The notes under the pieces: generated by a model | Told to the model about the DNA's origin: nothing | Seen by the model: the letters and a program-made list of their open reading frames with translations, nothing else | Databases searched by the model: none | Part shown: positions 12,459 through 21,999 of the stretch, piece by piece | Position numbering within the stretch: the first letter of the stretch is position 1 | Layout of the letters: each line of letters begins with the position of its first letter | Translations under genes and position numbers: made by a program | Assembly (NCBI RefSeq): GCF_010389155.1 | Contig: NC_057769.1 | Coordinates: 33,837,548 to 33,901,547 of the forward strand | Source of the DNA: Erigeron canadensis | Lineage: Eukaryota > Streptophyta > Magnoliopsida > Asterales > Asteraceae | Direction of reading: 5' to 3' | Length of the DNA stretch: 64,000 bases

Positions 12459-12969
12459 GTACGTTCTGTAGAAAAGCCCACTCATCACCCCCGCCGGAGC
12501 GGTCGGACTGGATTACAGAACCGGAAATGAGTAGTTGGATTCTACACATGCGTTTGTATTTTTCCATTTTATTGCCTTATAGGACCCATGTGTAAACACG
12601 CCAATTATTTAATTATACAAATATATAGCTAAGGTTGTATCAAATATATTTACGTGTATTAAATATGTTTAAAGGTTAAATATCTTGAATGATTTTTTAC
12701 TAATTACTCGTATTACAAATATGCATTCTAGCTAGCCTTCTTTCATTAATCTCGCCCCCTTTGTGATCACTACTTTCTATTTGTCGGGTAATTCAAGCAA
12801 ATTAACACAAGAGAGTATAATATCACAGAATGGAAACTGAATTCCGACGGATTTTGGTTACTATATATACCCATGTAATTACAGAATAGAAAATCCGACG
12901 GAGACGTTGGTATCCTTTCTCCGGCGTGAAATTCAATCATATCAATACGTAATTAAGTGTGAATATTGT
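12459..12969. other. Spacer after B1
   Basis: No gene is seen. Two similar patches with TCCGACGGA and CCGGAG motifs occur (12490-12530 and 12840-12930). I saw no MSP-like exon here, although the intact unit has one at the equivalent position. Confidence 0.4.
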
Positions 12970-13245
12970 TGAGCACTTGCCTTACAAGCAAGAGTAAGTC
13001 TTTCTATGAAGGCTTGGCTTGAGTATACCCAAATTCAAGTCTGTAGAAGTAGGGTTTACCCCTATTGATCGTCGTGCCTTCGGGTGGATTAGTAGGGGGT
13101 TTTCCCCCATCGGGTATTTGAAATAGGCATTTCTACTTCGAGGGAGCTCTCTAGCGCGGACTCAGTTAAGACAACGTATGCTAGACCTCCCGCTGTCGAA
13201 TCGCGACACGAAGTTCTTAAGCGAAATTCACCTTTAAAAAGAAAA
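12970..13245 (+). mobile_element. tRNA-derived SINE with target duplication
   Basis: A 276-bp segment is bounded by the 15-bp direct repeat AAGTGTGAATATTGT (12955-12969 and 13246-13260). It starts with a tRNA-like stretch (TGAGCACTTGCCTTACAAGC), has a degenerate B-box-like ATTCAAGTC, then a unique body, and ends in an A-rich tail just before the second repeat. Perfect target repeats plus an A-rich 3' end are diagnostic of LINE-mobilised retroposition. No coding capacity is expected or seen. The specific SINE family is not identified. Confidence 0.8.
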
Positions 13246-13264
13246 AAGTGTGAATATTGTATTA

Positions 13265-13445
13265 TGTCATTTTATCTTAGTCGACCCTCATAAAAGAAAA
13301 TTTTGGCTGTACGTGGTGCGTTTTTATTAAGATGGTTATTTTCTAATTTCATGTTATCTTAAATCGCAAAAACTTGCAAGGTGAGATCACAAAGACTTTG
13401 TGGTAGTATAACTTTTGCATATTCGTTGCAACAAGATTTATAACT
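13265..13445. repeat. Upstream block of tandem unit 2, first part
   Basis: Matches bases 1-190 with scattered differences (GTCATTTTA, GGCTGTACGTGGTG, GGTGAGATCA). It marks the left edge of the second unit. The block is separated from its continuation at 15385 by 1.9 kb of inserted DNA. Confidence 0.7.
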
Positions 13446-13845
13446 AACGAGAGCAAGTATCAATGCGTTATGGCGGTAAGATGGTAAAGGTGATAGATTA
13501 TAGAGTGTGATAGCCAAATGTCTTAGCCATACGGGCATTCGGATTTAAAAATTCGACGAAAGTATATCGAATGACATCTTTAATGAAAGAACATGAAATT
13601 TTAAGAATACCCATATAATTTTTATAATTTATCGATGTACCGGTTTTAAGATAAAAGATTTTGAATGAACTGGAAGAATAAATGATTTATGGAGGAGAGA
13701 GAAAAAAGATGATTGGTTGAGATTTGAGGAGAGCGAAAAGATGTTAGGTAATATATAATTGATATATGGGCATTTTGGTAAAGTAAATGTTGAACTTAAA
13801 ATGTGTCTGCTTTATAATATAGTATACATATACATATAGAGTGAA
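13446..13845. other. Inserted spacer, no gene seen
   Basis: The GAGA-rich patch at 13690-13745 and the ATGCGTTATGGCGG motif near 13460 resemble mobile-element debris elsewhere in the window. No coding signal. Confidence 0.35.
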
Positions 13846-14203
13846 GGGATCAAGTGAGAACCACTAAAAAATCATCTTTAAGGGCTACGCCCGTACCGTA
13901 TCAAACCGCCACCATCTCTTGGATCATCGTCCATCAAATCCATATCATTCTATATGCGTCCAGTGACAAACTGGATGAGGGGAACACCCGTACCATATCC
14001 ATACGTTTTCTTAACAAGCAACCCATACGATTTTTTACAAAAAAATTTTTTTGTTTATTTATTTATTTTTGAATGGATTTTTGTTAAAAGAAAGTTAAAA
14101 ACAAAAAAATTTTTAAAAATTGAAAAATTATAATTAAAAAAATAAAAAACCACAAAAAAGGGAGAAAAAATGAGGAAAACTAATGGTTCTCACAGTTCTA
14201 CCC
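13846..14203. mobile_element. Possible short TIR element (MITE)
   Basis: The left end GGGATCAAGTGAGAACCACT and the right end, inverted, GGGTAGAACTGTGAGAACCA share GTGAGAACCA a few bases inside. The interior is AT-rich on the right and has no conserved protein. No clear target duplication was identified, so the boundaries are approximate. Confidence 0.4.
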
Positions 14204-14988
14204 ATATTTGTAGTTTTCACGTTAACCCTATCCTAGATATAGATATAAATATTACATCAAAAAAAAAATTAATAAGTTTATTTTAATTTTACAGCGATTA
14301 AAATCAATTATTGTTTTTTAGCTCTACATTACTCTTTTATTTTGGTTGTCAATAAGACTATGACTACATTTTACTTTTAGATTTATCAATAAAAATAAGT
14401 GGAAAATGCTTTTTTGCAAGTTCGTACTATTTTGAGAGCTTGGCTATTCTTTTTACTTTATTTATAAACGTAAATAACATCATTAGGTGATGTGTGGAAA
14501 AGAAATCCGTTATGAAAAGATGTTCTATACTTCTATCTAAAGTCTAAACGCATGTAAGTTGTTCTATACTTAAGGGGGAGGGAGTGGTTTCCCCAACCCC
14601 AAAGTTCTCCAAATATCCACATCACTATCTTTCAATAAAAACTCTCCACCTCAAACTTCCCTAATTCACCCCAAATCATTCCAAAATAGTGGCGCTACTC
14701 ACCCCAACCCCAATTTCCACATCATCATTTTTATTCCCATTTATTTTTACTCTATAAATTTAAAACATTAAAAAATTTAACTAAAATTTAAACAACAAAA
14801 ATTTATATGAACAAAAAAGAAGACCCCTTTGACCATCAAAAACTTAAATGGATTACAGCAAAGCAAATTCTATTTTAGTTGCAAAGATATATCATAACTT
14901 ATGCAATAACAGTTGTACATATTTTTCATATCTATCTATATCTCTGTAACTAAAGTTTGTAGGTTTTTACTCCTTGTTCAAAAAATCT
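14204..14988. other. Spacer, no gene seen
   Basis: Contains a C-rich strand segment (14580-14730) with repeated CCCCAA and TTCCAC motifs, and otherwise AT-rich DNA. No start/stop-bounded frame of interest. Confidence 0.35.
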
Positions 14989-15190
14989 CACCTTCTTTCT
15001 GTCATCAAACAAGCCATGGATACAGTGGAAGCAACAAAGATGGTGATGTCAAGAATCCAAAAAATAGATCCAGATAACGCTTCTAAAATAATGGGTTACA
15101 TATTAATCCAAGATCAAGGTGATAACGAGTTGATTCGTCTTGCTTTTGGCCCTGAATCCCATCTTCTTTCTGTCATCAAACAAGCCAAAT
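14989..15190 (+). pseudogene. CCCH zinc-finger protein gene fragment (N-terminus)
   Basis: From the ATG at 15016 the frame reads about 55 residues ([14 protein letters not shown]..., ...NASKIMG..., ...IRLAFGPE...LLSVI). This matches the conserved N-terminal block of plant CCCH zinc-finger proteins of the AtC3H53/C3H55 type, which start with a MD-YEATRIV...LDPENASKIMG pattern and later carry an RRM and a CCCH finger. Neither later domain is present. After about 15190 the frame runs into low-complexity Pro/Thr-rich translation that resembles no protein. A 28-bp direct repeat (14989-15016 and 15160-15187) shows that the end of the fragment was also duplicated in front of its ATG. This is a captured or tandemly duplicated exon piece, not a functional gene. 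Confidence 0.7.
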
Positions 15191-15384
15191 CTGGTTGGTT
15201 GTTTCACTGCGCATGGGCCCCCACGGTTTTCTCTCTCTTCGGTGTTCGAACCCCAAATCCGCTCCCCTTTTCCCCACCCCACACCACCGGCGGCGGTGTT
15301 CCCACGCGGGGCCGCCCTTCACCAAACCCCACCCCGCTTCCACTCCCACCCCTCTAATAGTTGAAACTTTGTATGATAAATTTG

Positions 15385-15578
15385 ACATCCACCCATTAGG
15401 CCCATTAATACTAGACCAGTCTTTAGCAAGACGTATAATAAGCCGGATATGAGTCCCATGGCCCAAACTTCTAAACTGACGGAAAAATATAACTTGTAAC
15501 GATTCAGGGATTCCGTCTTTCTCCCCCAAAACATTCCTATAATGCGCATTTAGCATTAGCATCGCAAATCAAATTTTT
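15385..15578. repeat. Upstream block of tandem unit 2, second part
   Basis: Matches 435-620 and 61856-61915 plus 62606-62640 (CCATTAGGCCCATTAA, AAGCCGGATATGAGTCCC, GGCCCAAACTTCTAA). The copia at 15580 interrupts it at the right. Confidence 0.7.
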
Positions 15579-15579
15579 T

Positions 15580-16059
15580 TTTTTTAACCACGTTAGTGTG
15601 ACCGTCACTGGTATCATTCCTGATATGATAATTGACAATAACTGAAATCCCTATGTCTAAGTAAATATATGATGGGCGTATTTACTCTTAGAGACGTAGT
15701 ATAGGGTTTCCCATTAGGTGATTGTAAACTAAGAGGACTAATGGTACACGCATTAAACACCAGAAGGGTTGAATGTGTAAATACTAAAAGGTTGAATGTG
15801 TAATTACTCTCATTATAAATAGAGAGTAATTAACCCTAAGTTAAGGTTAATCCCTACACACATAAAAACCCTAATTTCGTGTGTGTAATCCTCTCTAATT
15901 CGTGCATCATGTTCCAGCCGAATTACTCATCCCATTATTACTCAATCACCTTGTTATGGGAACCTGAAATCAATAGCAATCATGCTTTATGTTCTTACAG
16001 GTTCCACAAGAAGATTGGGGATGTTTTATCACTCGAATTGAATCATGTTTATTCCAACA
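15580..16059 (+). repeat. 5' LTR of the decayed copia
   Basis: Ends in ATTCCAACA just before a primer-binding site. It aligns with the reverse complement of the LTR at 29068-29519 through blocks such as GATATGATAATTGACA, GGGCGTATTTACT and ACAGGTTCCACA. The first ten bases have drifted, so the start is approximate. Confidence 0.7.
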
Positions 16060-16061
16060 TG

Positions 16062-16074
16062 TGGTATCAGAGCC
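16062..16074 (+). other. Primer-binding site, initiator Met tRNA type
   Basis: TGGTATCAGAGCC two bases after the LTR end, complementary to the 3' end of plant initiator methionine tRNA, as is usual for copia elements. Confidence 0.8.
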
Positions 16075-16149
16075 TCATTACGAACTATAAGTCATGATTT
16101 GGTTTGAATTTGATGAATTTCACGAACTAAAAATCTGCAGTTGAAGAAC

Positions 16150-16540
16150 TTCGTGTTGACGTCATCACGAGTTCGTGCTGACGTCATCACAAACCAAAGC
16201 CTACTTCTTGCTGACGTCATCCTCGCGCTGATGTCATCTTCGTGCTGACATCATCATGGTTTCTGCAGCTCCTTCGCGCTTACGTTATCTCCGCGCTTAT
16301 GTCATCACACGAACTTCAGCTTAATTTCATACACGAGTTAATGACAACCTCGTGCTTACGTCATCACGAGTTTATGGCTACATCGTGCTGACATCATCAC
16401 GAATTTATGATATCATCGTGCTTGCGTGTACACGACTTACATGATGTCTTCGTGCCTATGTCAACACAACTTATTGATGTCTTCGTGCTTACATTATTCG
16501 TGCTTACTTTATCACGAGTTATTACTTAAGTTCATGTAAT
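16150..16540 (+). repeat. Degenerate array of TGACGTCA-type motifs in the copia leader
   Basis: About a dozen degenerate repeats of the form CGTGCTGACGTCATCACGA lie in 390 bp of the untranslated leader. Perfect TGACGTCA palindromes occur at 16157, 16179 and 16212; others are TGATGTCA, TGACATCA or TTACGTCA. TGACGTCA is the core recognised by bZIP factors (as-1/CRE type). Whether this is regulatory or only a satellite-like expansion cannot be told from sequence. Confidence 0.65.
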
Positions 16541-17129
16541 ACTAAAGATGATCTTAGCTGATGAATGTGTTCGTGCTTACTATTTTACCTTATAATTTTG
16601 TGGCTGAATTTGTCTCTAATTTTTCAAAAATAATTTTATCTGAAACATTTTTGCCATAGGACTTTAAGGGTGAAAATTTCTGGTCACGCTGACCTGGCAG
16701 CTCAATCCCAGCCAGGGGCTCTGCCTCTTGGACCTCGCCAGGGGCTGCCGCCCCTTGGACCCCGCTCCCAGGGGCGCTGCCCCCGGACCCCGTAGTGTGT
16801 GGGGGCTTAACACTAATGTACATGGTTTTATCATTTGTGCCTAAAGGTCAAATGTGATTCTCATGGTGCTATCGTTCTTTTCCTTTTGCATAAAGAACAC
16901 TAAGTATATTGATTCTGCCCAAAGGTGATTTAATATATTTTGTGTGCTTAAAGGAACATTTTTATGCATAATATACATGATTCTTGATTTTGTGCCCAAA
17001 GGTCAAAAGACAAGCGTTGTGTTGCATGACCTAATGCTCATTTGTACTTAGATATTAGTTACTTCTGCCCAAATGTGATGTTAATTTTAAGTAGAGCCTT
17101 ATGTTAACTTATTGTTTTGGTGTTTACAA

Positions 17130-17580
17130 TAGGTTTACTTATCACTGGCTTCATTAGTATAATGGTCTTAGTCTCTTTACTTTTTGGAACATTACTTTAG
17201 CCTCTTACTTATTTTAGGCATTATGTTAGTTTCATTACTTTTAGAGACATTACTTAATAAGACTTAGAAATCTAATTATGTTACTATAAGAAACATTATT
17301 ATTAGCCCTTATGTATTTAAGGCATTACTTTAGTTCCCTTATGTTTAGAGACATTACTTAGTCTGCCTTAGTTAATTAATTATGTCATTATGAGGAACAT
17401 TAATATTAGGCCTACTTAATTTTAGGCATTACTCTCGTTCCATTACTGTTAAAAGACATAACTTAGTTTGCCTTAGATAGCTAATCATGTCACTATAACT
17501 TCATTACTTATGTTAAGCCTACTTATTTTAGGTATTACTATTAGACCTACTTATTTTAGGCATTATTTTTATAATCTTCA
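17130..17580 (+). repeat. Imperfect repeats of about 110 bp in the copia leader
   Basis: The phrases TTTAGGCATTACT, GAGACATTACTTA and GCCTTAG..AATTATGTCA recur at roughly 110-bp spacing. They form several diverged copies between the LTR and gag. Confidence 0.6.
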
Positions 17581-17699
17581 TTGTTTGTATCATGAATTTA
17601 TATCCTCCTTATTTCCACTTTAGTACCTAACTTAGGCATTAAGCCACTTACTGATGCAAACTTTGCTTCATGACAAAGGTTAATTACTTCTAACTTTGG

Positions 17700-18330
17700 A
17701 GATGCTAGACCTTGACTATGTAATTCGCTATAATGAACCCACTGCTATTACTGCTATAACTCTTTTGCAGCTCAGAAAGCGAATTTTAAGAAAGTGGGAT
17801 AGGGCGAATCACTTGTCAATAATGATGGTCAAGAACTTCATCAATCATAGTATCTGAGGTAATGTATAAAGACAAGTAGCTTAAATACAAATGAAATAGC
17901 AGTATTTGTGAACACATAATGTAAATGACTGACATGACTCATAAGCTTAAGAGTCCTAAAATGGAAGTCTTTGACAATTTTCTTGTGCATTTTATAATGA
18001 CCTCATTGCTTGCTCCTTTTGACACCTTCGAAATTTACTTTAACGCTATGAAAGATAAATGGTCGATGAGTGAACTAATAGCAATGTGTGTTAAGAAAAT
18101 GGTCGCCTTAAGTTGGGCCAACCTAAAGTTGTTCACCTTACTACCACTGCTAATTCCATTAAGAGGAAAGATATAACGATAATAAGACAACAAATAAAGT
18201 TCAAAGGATAATCATGGTGCTGCTGCCTCTAGCTTTAAGTCCTTGACGAGCAATCCTAACTGCAAATTCTGATTGTGCCTAGATTGCCCTAAAATCAAGG
18301 AGTAGCTAGCTAAAGAAAGGTAACTTATTT
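17700..18330 (+). pseudogene. gag relic of the decayed copia
   Basis: The frame at 17925-18176 carries a copia gag signature (FDNFLVHFIM.SLLAPFDTF, followed by KDKWSMSELI). Flanking frames are interrupted. The cysteine-rich knuckle region near 18270 is recognisable only as a remnant. Confidence 0.6.
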
Positions 18331-18879
18331 CCTGTAATATTTGATTCTTTTATGTTTGATGTACTTATTAATACATGTGTGAGTGATTCTAGTTCTATGT
18401 TTCATGTGATTAACTCAACATAAGGATTCCATACAATCTAGAAGCTATTAAATGACCAAAGAAAGCTTAGAGTTGGAACGGTTGATCTCTTATATGTCGA
18501 AACCATGGAGACTTATGATTTACATATAAACACTTACAGGTGTATTAGACTAGTAGATACCTTATGTGTACCGAGAATTTCTCAGAACCTTGTGTCTATT
18601 TTTCTAGTCTAAGACCTTAAAAGTTATGTAATAATTCATGGTTACGACGAGATTGCCATTACTCATAATAATGAATTCCTTGGTCCTAGTTTCTTGTATG
18701 CATTGTTGGATAAGTTAGAACTAGATCATAATTTCTCACAATCTTTGTTGTCTCCTAATATTGATGACATAACTAAAACAAAGACAAAATCACCTAAATA
18801 ATTAGAGAATTCTTCCACATCTCATGAGTTCGCATGATACGACTCATAAAGAATATATGGAATATTACATTCTCTTGAC

Positions 18880-19340
18880 TTAGTGATTTTGAAACATGTA
18901 TTTAATGCTTTAAAGGCGAAATGGCTTAAGGGAATAAGAAAGGAGCCAATTCACTCTGATATTAGTGGCCCCTATCCTGCATCCATCTCAGGACATATAT
19001 CATTTATTACATTCATTAACGATTATTCGCGTTATATGCACCTAATTCTGAACTAATTGTTATGGTAGACATACTGATATTGGTCAAGCTCGTGGTTCTT
19101 TCCATAATTTTTTGAAAGGAACATGGCATAATTAACCAATACACCGTGTCAGGTTCTCCTCAACGAAATCATGTTGCTAAAAGAAGAATTAGAACCTTAA
19201 TGAACATGGTGAAAGTATGCTTACCAATACTAACTTACCTACTATCCTTTGGACTGAGGCCTTACGAACAGCCGTTCATATACTCAATAAGAGTTCCATT
19301 AGACTCTGTCCCTAAGACCCCTGGACAGAAAGGAATCTGA
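18880..19340 (+). pseudogene. Integrase relic of the decayed copia
   Basis: Fragments resemble the integrase core and its C-terminal part (GSPQRNHVAKRRIRTLMNMV; then PKTPG). Multiple stops and frame changes surround them. No catalytic triad can be assembled. Confidence 0.55.
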
Positions 19341-19789
19341 GTCTAAAATATATGAAAGTATGAGGCTGTTCTGCCAAAGCATAAATCTATAACCCTAACT
19401 TAAAGAAACTGGATCCTAAAGCCCTTACATGTTTCTTTGTATTAGTTTTACTGTCTTTCCTACACTACTAGCATTATTGACACTTAGCATGTCATATTTT
19501 TTCGAGAACTGAGAGATCAGTGGGAGCACAACAAATCATAACTTAAGATTTGCTAGAAGTACAAGAAGCGGGGGGAACCACTCGTCGGTTATTATTACTT
19601 CTTCGATAACTCCTCTTGTATCCAACGCTGCTCCTAATATCACCGATCTACCTTCTCTATCAGAATCTTAATCCTCCTAATCAGGATACTACTAATGTTA
19701 AAGCGTCTTATCAATAATGCTAAAGCATCTTCCTTACTCAACCTGAAAATCAACTCTGGAGATCATCTAGGTCACGCACGACCATAACT

Positions 19790-20690
19790 TTGATGATTTC
19801 ATAACTTATTTAACTGAAGTTGAGGACATTGGAAAGCTTACTGATCCCACCTCTTATTAAGAAGCCATTACTAGCGATCAGGCCACTTAGTGGAATGAAG
19901 TCATTATTTGAAAACTCAATTCCATATAGCATAATGACGTTTGGGACTTGGTTGAATTTCCTGAAGAATCCAAACCTGTAAGTTGTAAGTGGATCTTCAA
20001 AACCAAATTAGACCCGAATGAAAACGTCAAACGCTATAAGATTATAACTAGTTGCTAAGGGCTTTACTTAAAAGGAATGAATCGATTATCAAGAGACCTT
20101 ATCTCCTGTCTCATAAAGATTCCTTAAGGATCATCATGGTATTCGTAGCTCATTATGATTTAGAGTTACATTAGATGGATGTCAAGATCACTTTCCTGAA
20201 TGGAAACTTGCAATAAGACGTAAACATGTGAACCTGAAATTTCATAAGGTAAATAGCACATGGTTTGCAAGTTAAATAAGTCCATAAACAGGTTGAAGCA
20301 AACATCACTAAAATTGGTACCTTAAGTTTAATGAAGTCATAAAAGGACAAGACTTCCTAAAGATTCAAGTGAATTAATGCACCTATCTCAAGATCAGTGG
20401 GAGTAAATTTACAATCCTTGTTTTGCATGTGGATGATATTATACTTGCAAGTAACAACTTGGATATGTTGCGTGAGTCGAAGCGTTTATTTTCGCATAAT
20501 GTCGACATAATAGATCTTGGTGATGCCTCTTTTGTCAAAGGTATCGAAATACATCGAGACAGGCGTAATGGTGTTCTGTTTCTCTCTCAAAAGGCTTATG
20601 TTGAACACATATTAGAACGCCATAATATGCAACACTACACACCCACTATAAATCTATTAGTAAAAGGAGACATATGTGATTGTTTCCGAA
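19790..20690 (+). pseudogene. Reverse transcriptase relic of the decayed copia
   Basis: Several short frames align with the RT of the copy at 30485-31738: DIGKLTDPTSY, then CKWIFKTKLD, and the longest stretch at 20423-20773 beginning with HVDDIILASNNLDML. The VDD of the catalytic Y-x-D-D motif is present but preceded by His. Alignment ends near 20690. Confidence 0.7.
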
Positions 20691-20799
20691 GTCAAATCAT
20701 AGTCAAATCATTGACTATTCCATGCACTAATATTAGGGTTCAAAAAATTTCATTCGAAAAACTTAATTTGTGAGCGATTAAGTATTATTTTTGGGATAT

Positions 20800-21762
20800 G
20801 GTAAATTGGCGATCAAAGTTTTATTGTTCTTTGAGAAACTAGAAGTAATTATAACAAATGACATTGTAAATGTTGAAACAAACAAAAAGAGAATGGGAGA
20901 CATATATATACCTAATACAAAATGAAGTATACTAGATAGACCAAATAATTCTAGGAATTAACAATGATACCAATGGATCGAAGATGCATCAATTGGACGG
21001 GACACAACATTTCAAATTAAGCTTGAATCTCTGAGGCTCCTTTCTTTCTGCTTTCATGTTTAAAAATGCCTTTGACAAGTATAATTGTGTCGTCTTGGAC
21101 CCATTGGGGCTGCAACGGGCTTTGGAGAGGGGTTCCCCATAATGGGCTCAATATGGACAAACTTCTTGAGTACATATACGGTCATAGGCTTTGGTCTTTT
21201 GAACGAGCCTAACAAAGGCTACAAACAAGCAGACTTCACTGTGGCTTCTATATATGCAAGTACATATTTAGTGGAAACAGTTGTTCCAAACTGGTCTAAA
21301 ATATAGTGGCTCTACAATGCATTTTGGTAGATGAATAATGTCAGACCCAAAGACTACAACCGGTTGCTATTAATTACTTTAACTTGTTTGTTAGTCATAA
21401 AGTTGTCTTTGTGCTTAAATTGTGTAATCAATACCGGAATTACACATACAAGTTTTTTTATAAACTTATAAAACAACCTCGGAATATATTGAAATGATAT
21501 CCATGTAGTTAAAAACACCTTATTAAAATGCTGCTAGTTTTTTTTTTATTTATTTAGTATTATGAAAGTAATCTGTTTGTTACGAAAATGAAATTTCACC
21601 AAAATGCATGGGCCAGCATAGTAGACTAATTTGCTATGTAAAGAAAATTTAAATTCATTATATTATATATATGAGATAAGATGTTAGTTAAGTGTGTATG
21701 TGCAAACTCTTTCAAACCAAACTACATTTTTATGTAATATTGTATAGACTATTGACTGAAAC
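20800..21762. repeat. Upstream block of tandem unit 2, third part
   Basis: Resumes the duplicated unit: 20840-21310 matches 1380-1760 and 50590-50830 (CATAGGCTTTGGTC, GAACGAGC). Bases 21590-21760 match 2590-2770 (CACCAAA.TGCATGGGCCAGC). No conserved coding frame. It ends where the LTR element begins. Confidence 0.65.
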
Positions 21763-21969
21763 TATTATAAAACTAAAGAAACCAAATAATAAAGAAACAA
21801 GAGAAAATAGAGATAAAGGAGAATCGTCTTATTAATATCACCAATATAAGAGTTTATATACACACAACAATGTAGTGCTTTCCAAGAAATTAATCTCCTA
21901 ATACAATTCTAAGATCTCTAAATATCTCGTTACCATATATGGACATCCATTTAATATTTATTCATAATA
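21763..21969 (-). repeat. 3' LTR of the minus-strand element
   Basis: Left member of the LTR pair. Shared blocks with the right member include GAGAAAATAGAGATAAAGGA and AATATCACCAATATAAGAGT. Confidence 0.7.
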
Positions 21970-21999
21970 CTCCCTCTTTTTGGATGTCCATCTATTAAA

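Larger units (their letters stand above)
15580..20790 (+). mobile_element. Decayed copia retrotransposon, 3' end missing
   Basis: A plus-strand Ty1/copia element has a recognisable 5' LTR, primer-binding site, leader, gag and pol relics, and no 3' LTR. It is the same family as the minus-strand copy at 29068-31763: the LTRs share GGGTTTCCCATTAGGTGATT and the RT regions share HRDRRNGVL. Numerous stops and frameshifts mean it cannot be active. At about 20700-20790 the sequence returns to the duplicated unit (compare 1310-1480), so the RNase H part and 3' LTR were deleted. Confidence 0.75.

Noticed and set aside
15190..15562. Pro/Thr-rich frames on both strands after the CCCH fragment
   Set aside because: Low-complexity translations of a GC-rich patch with no family resemblance; all six frames look alike.
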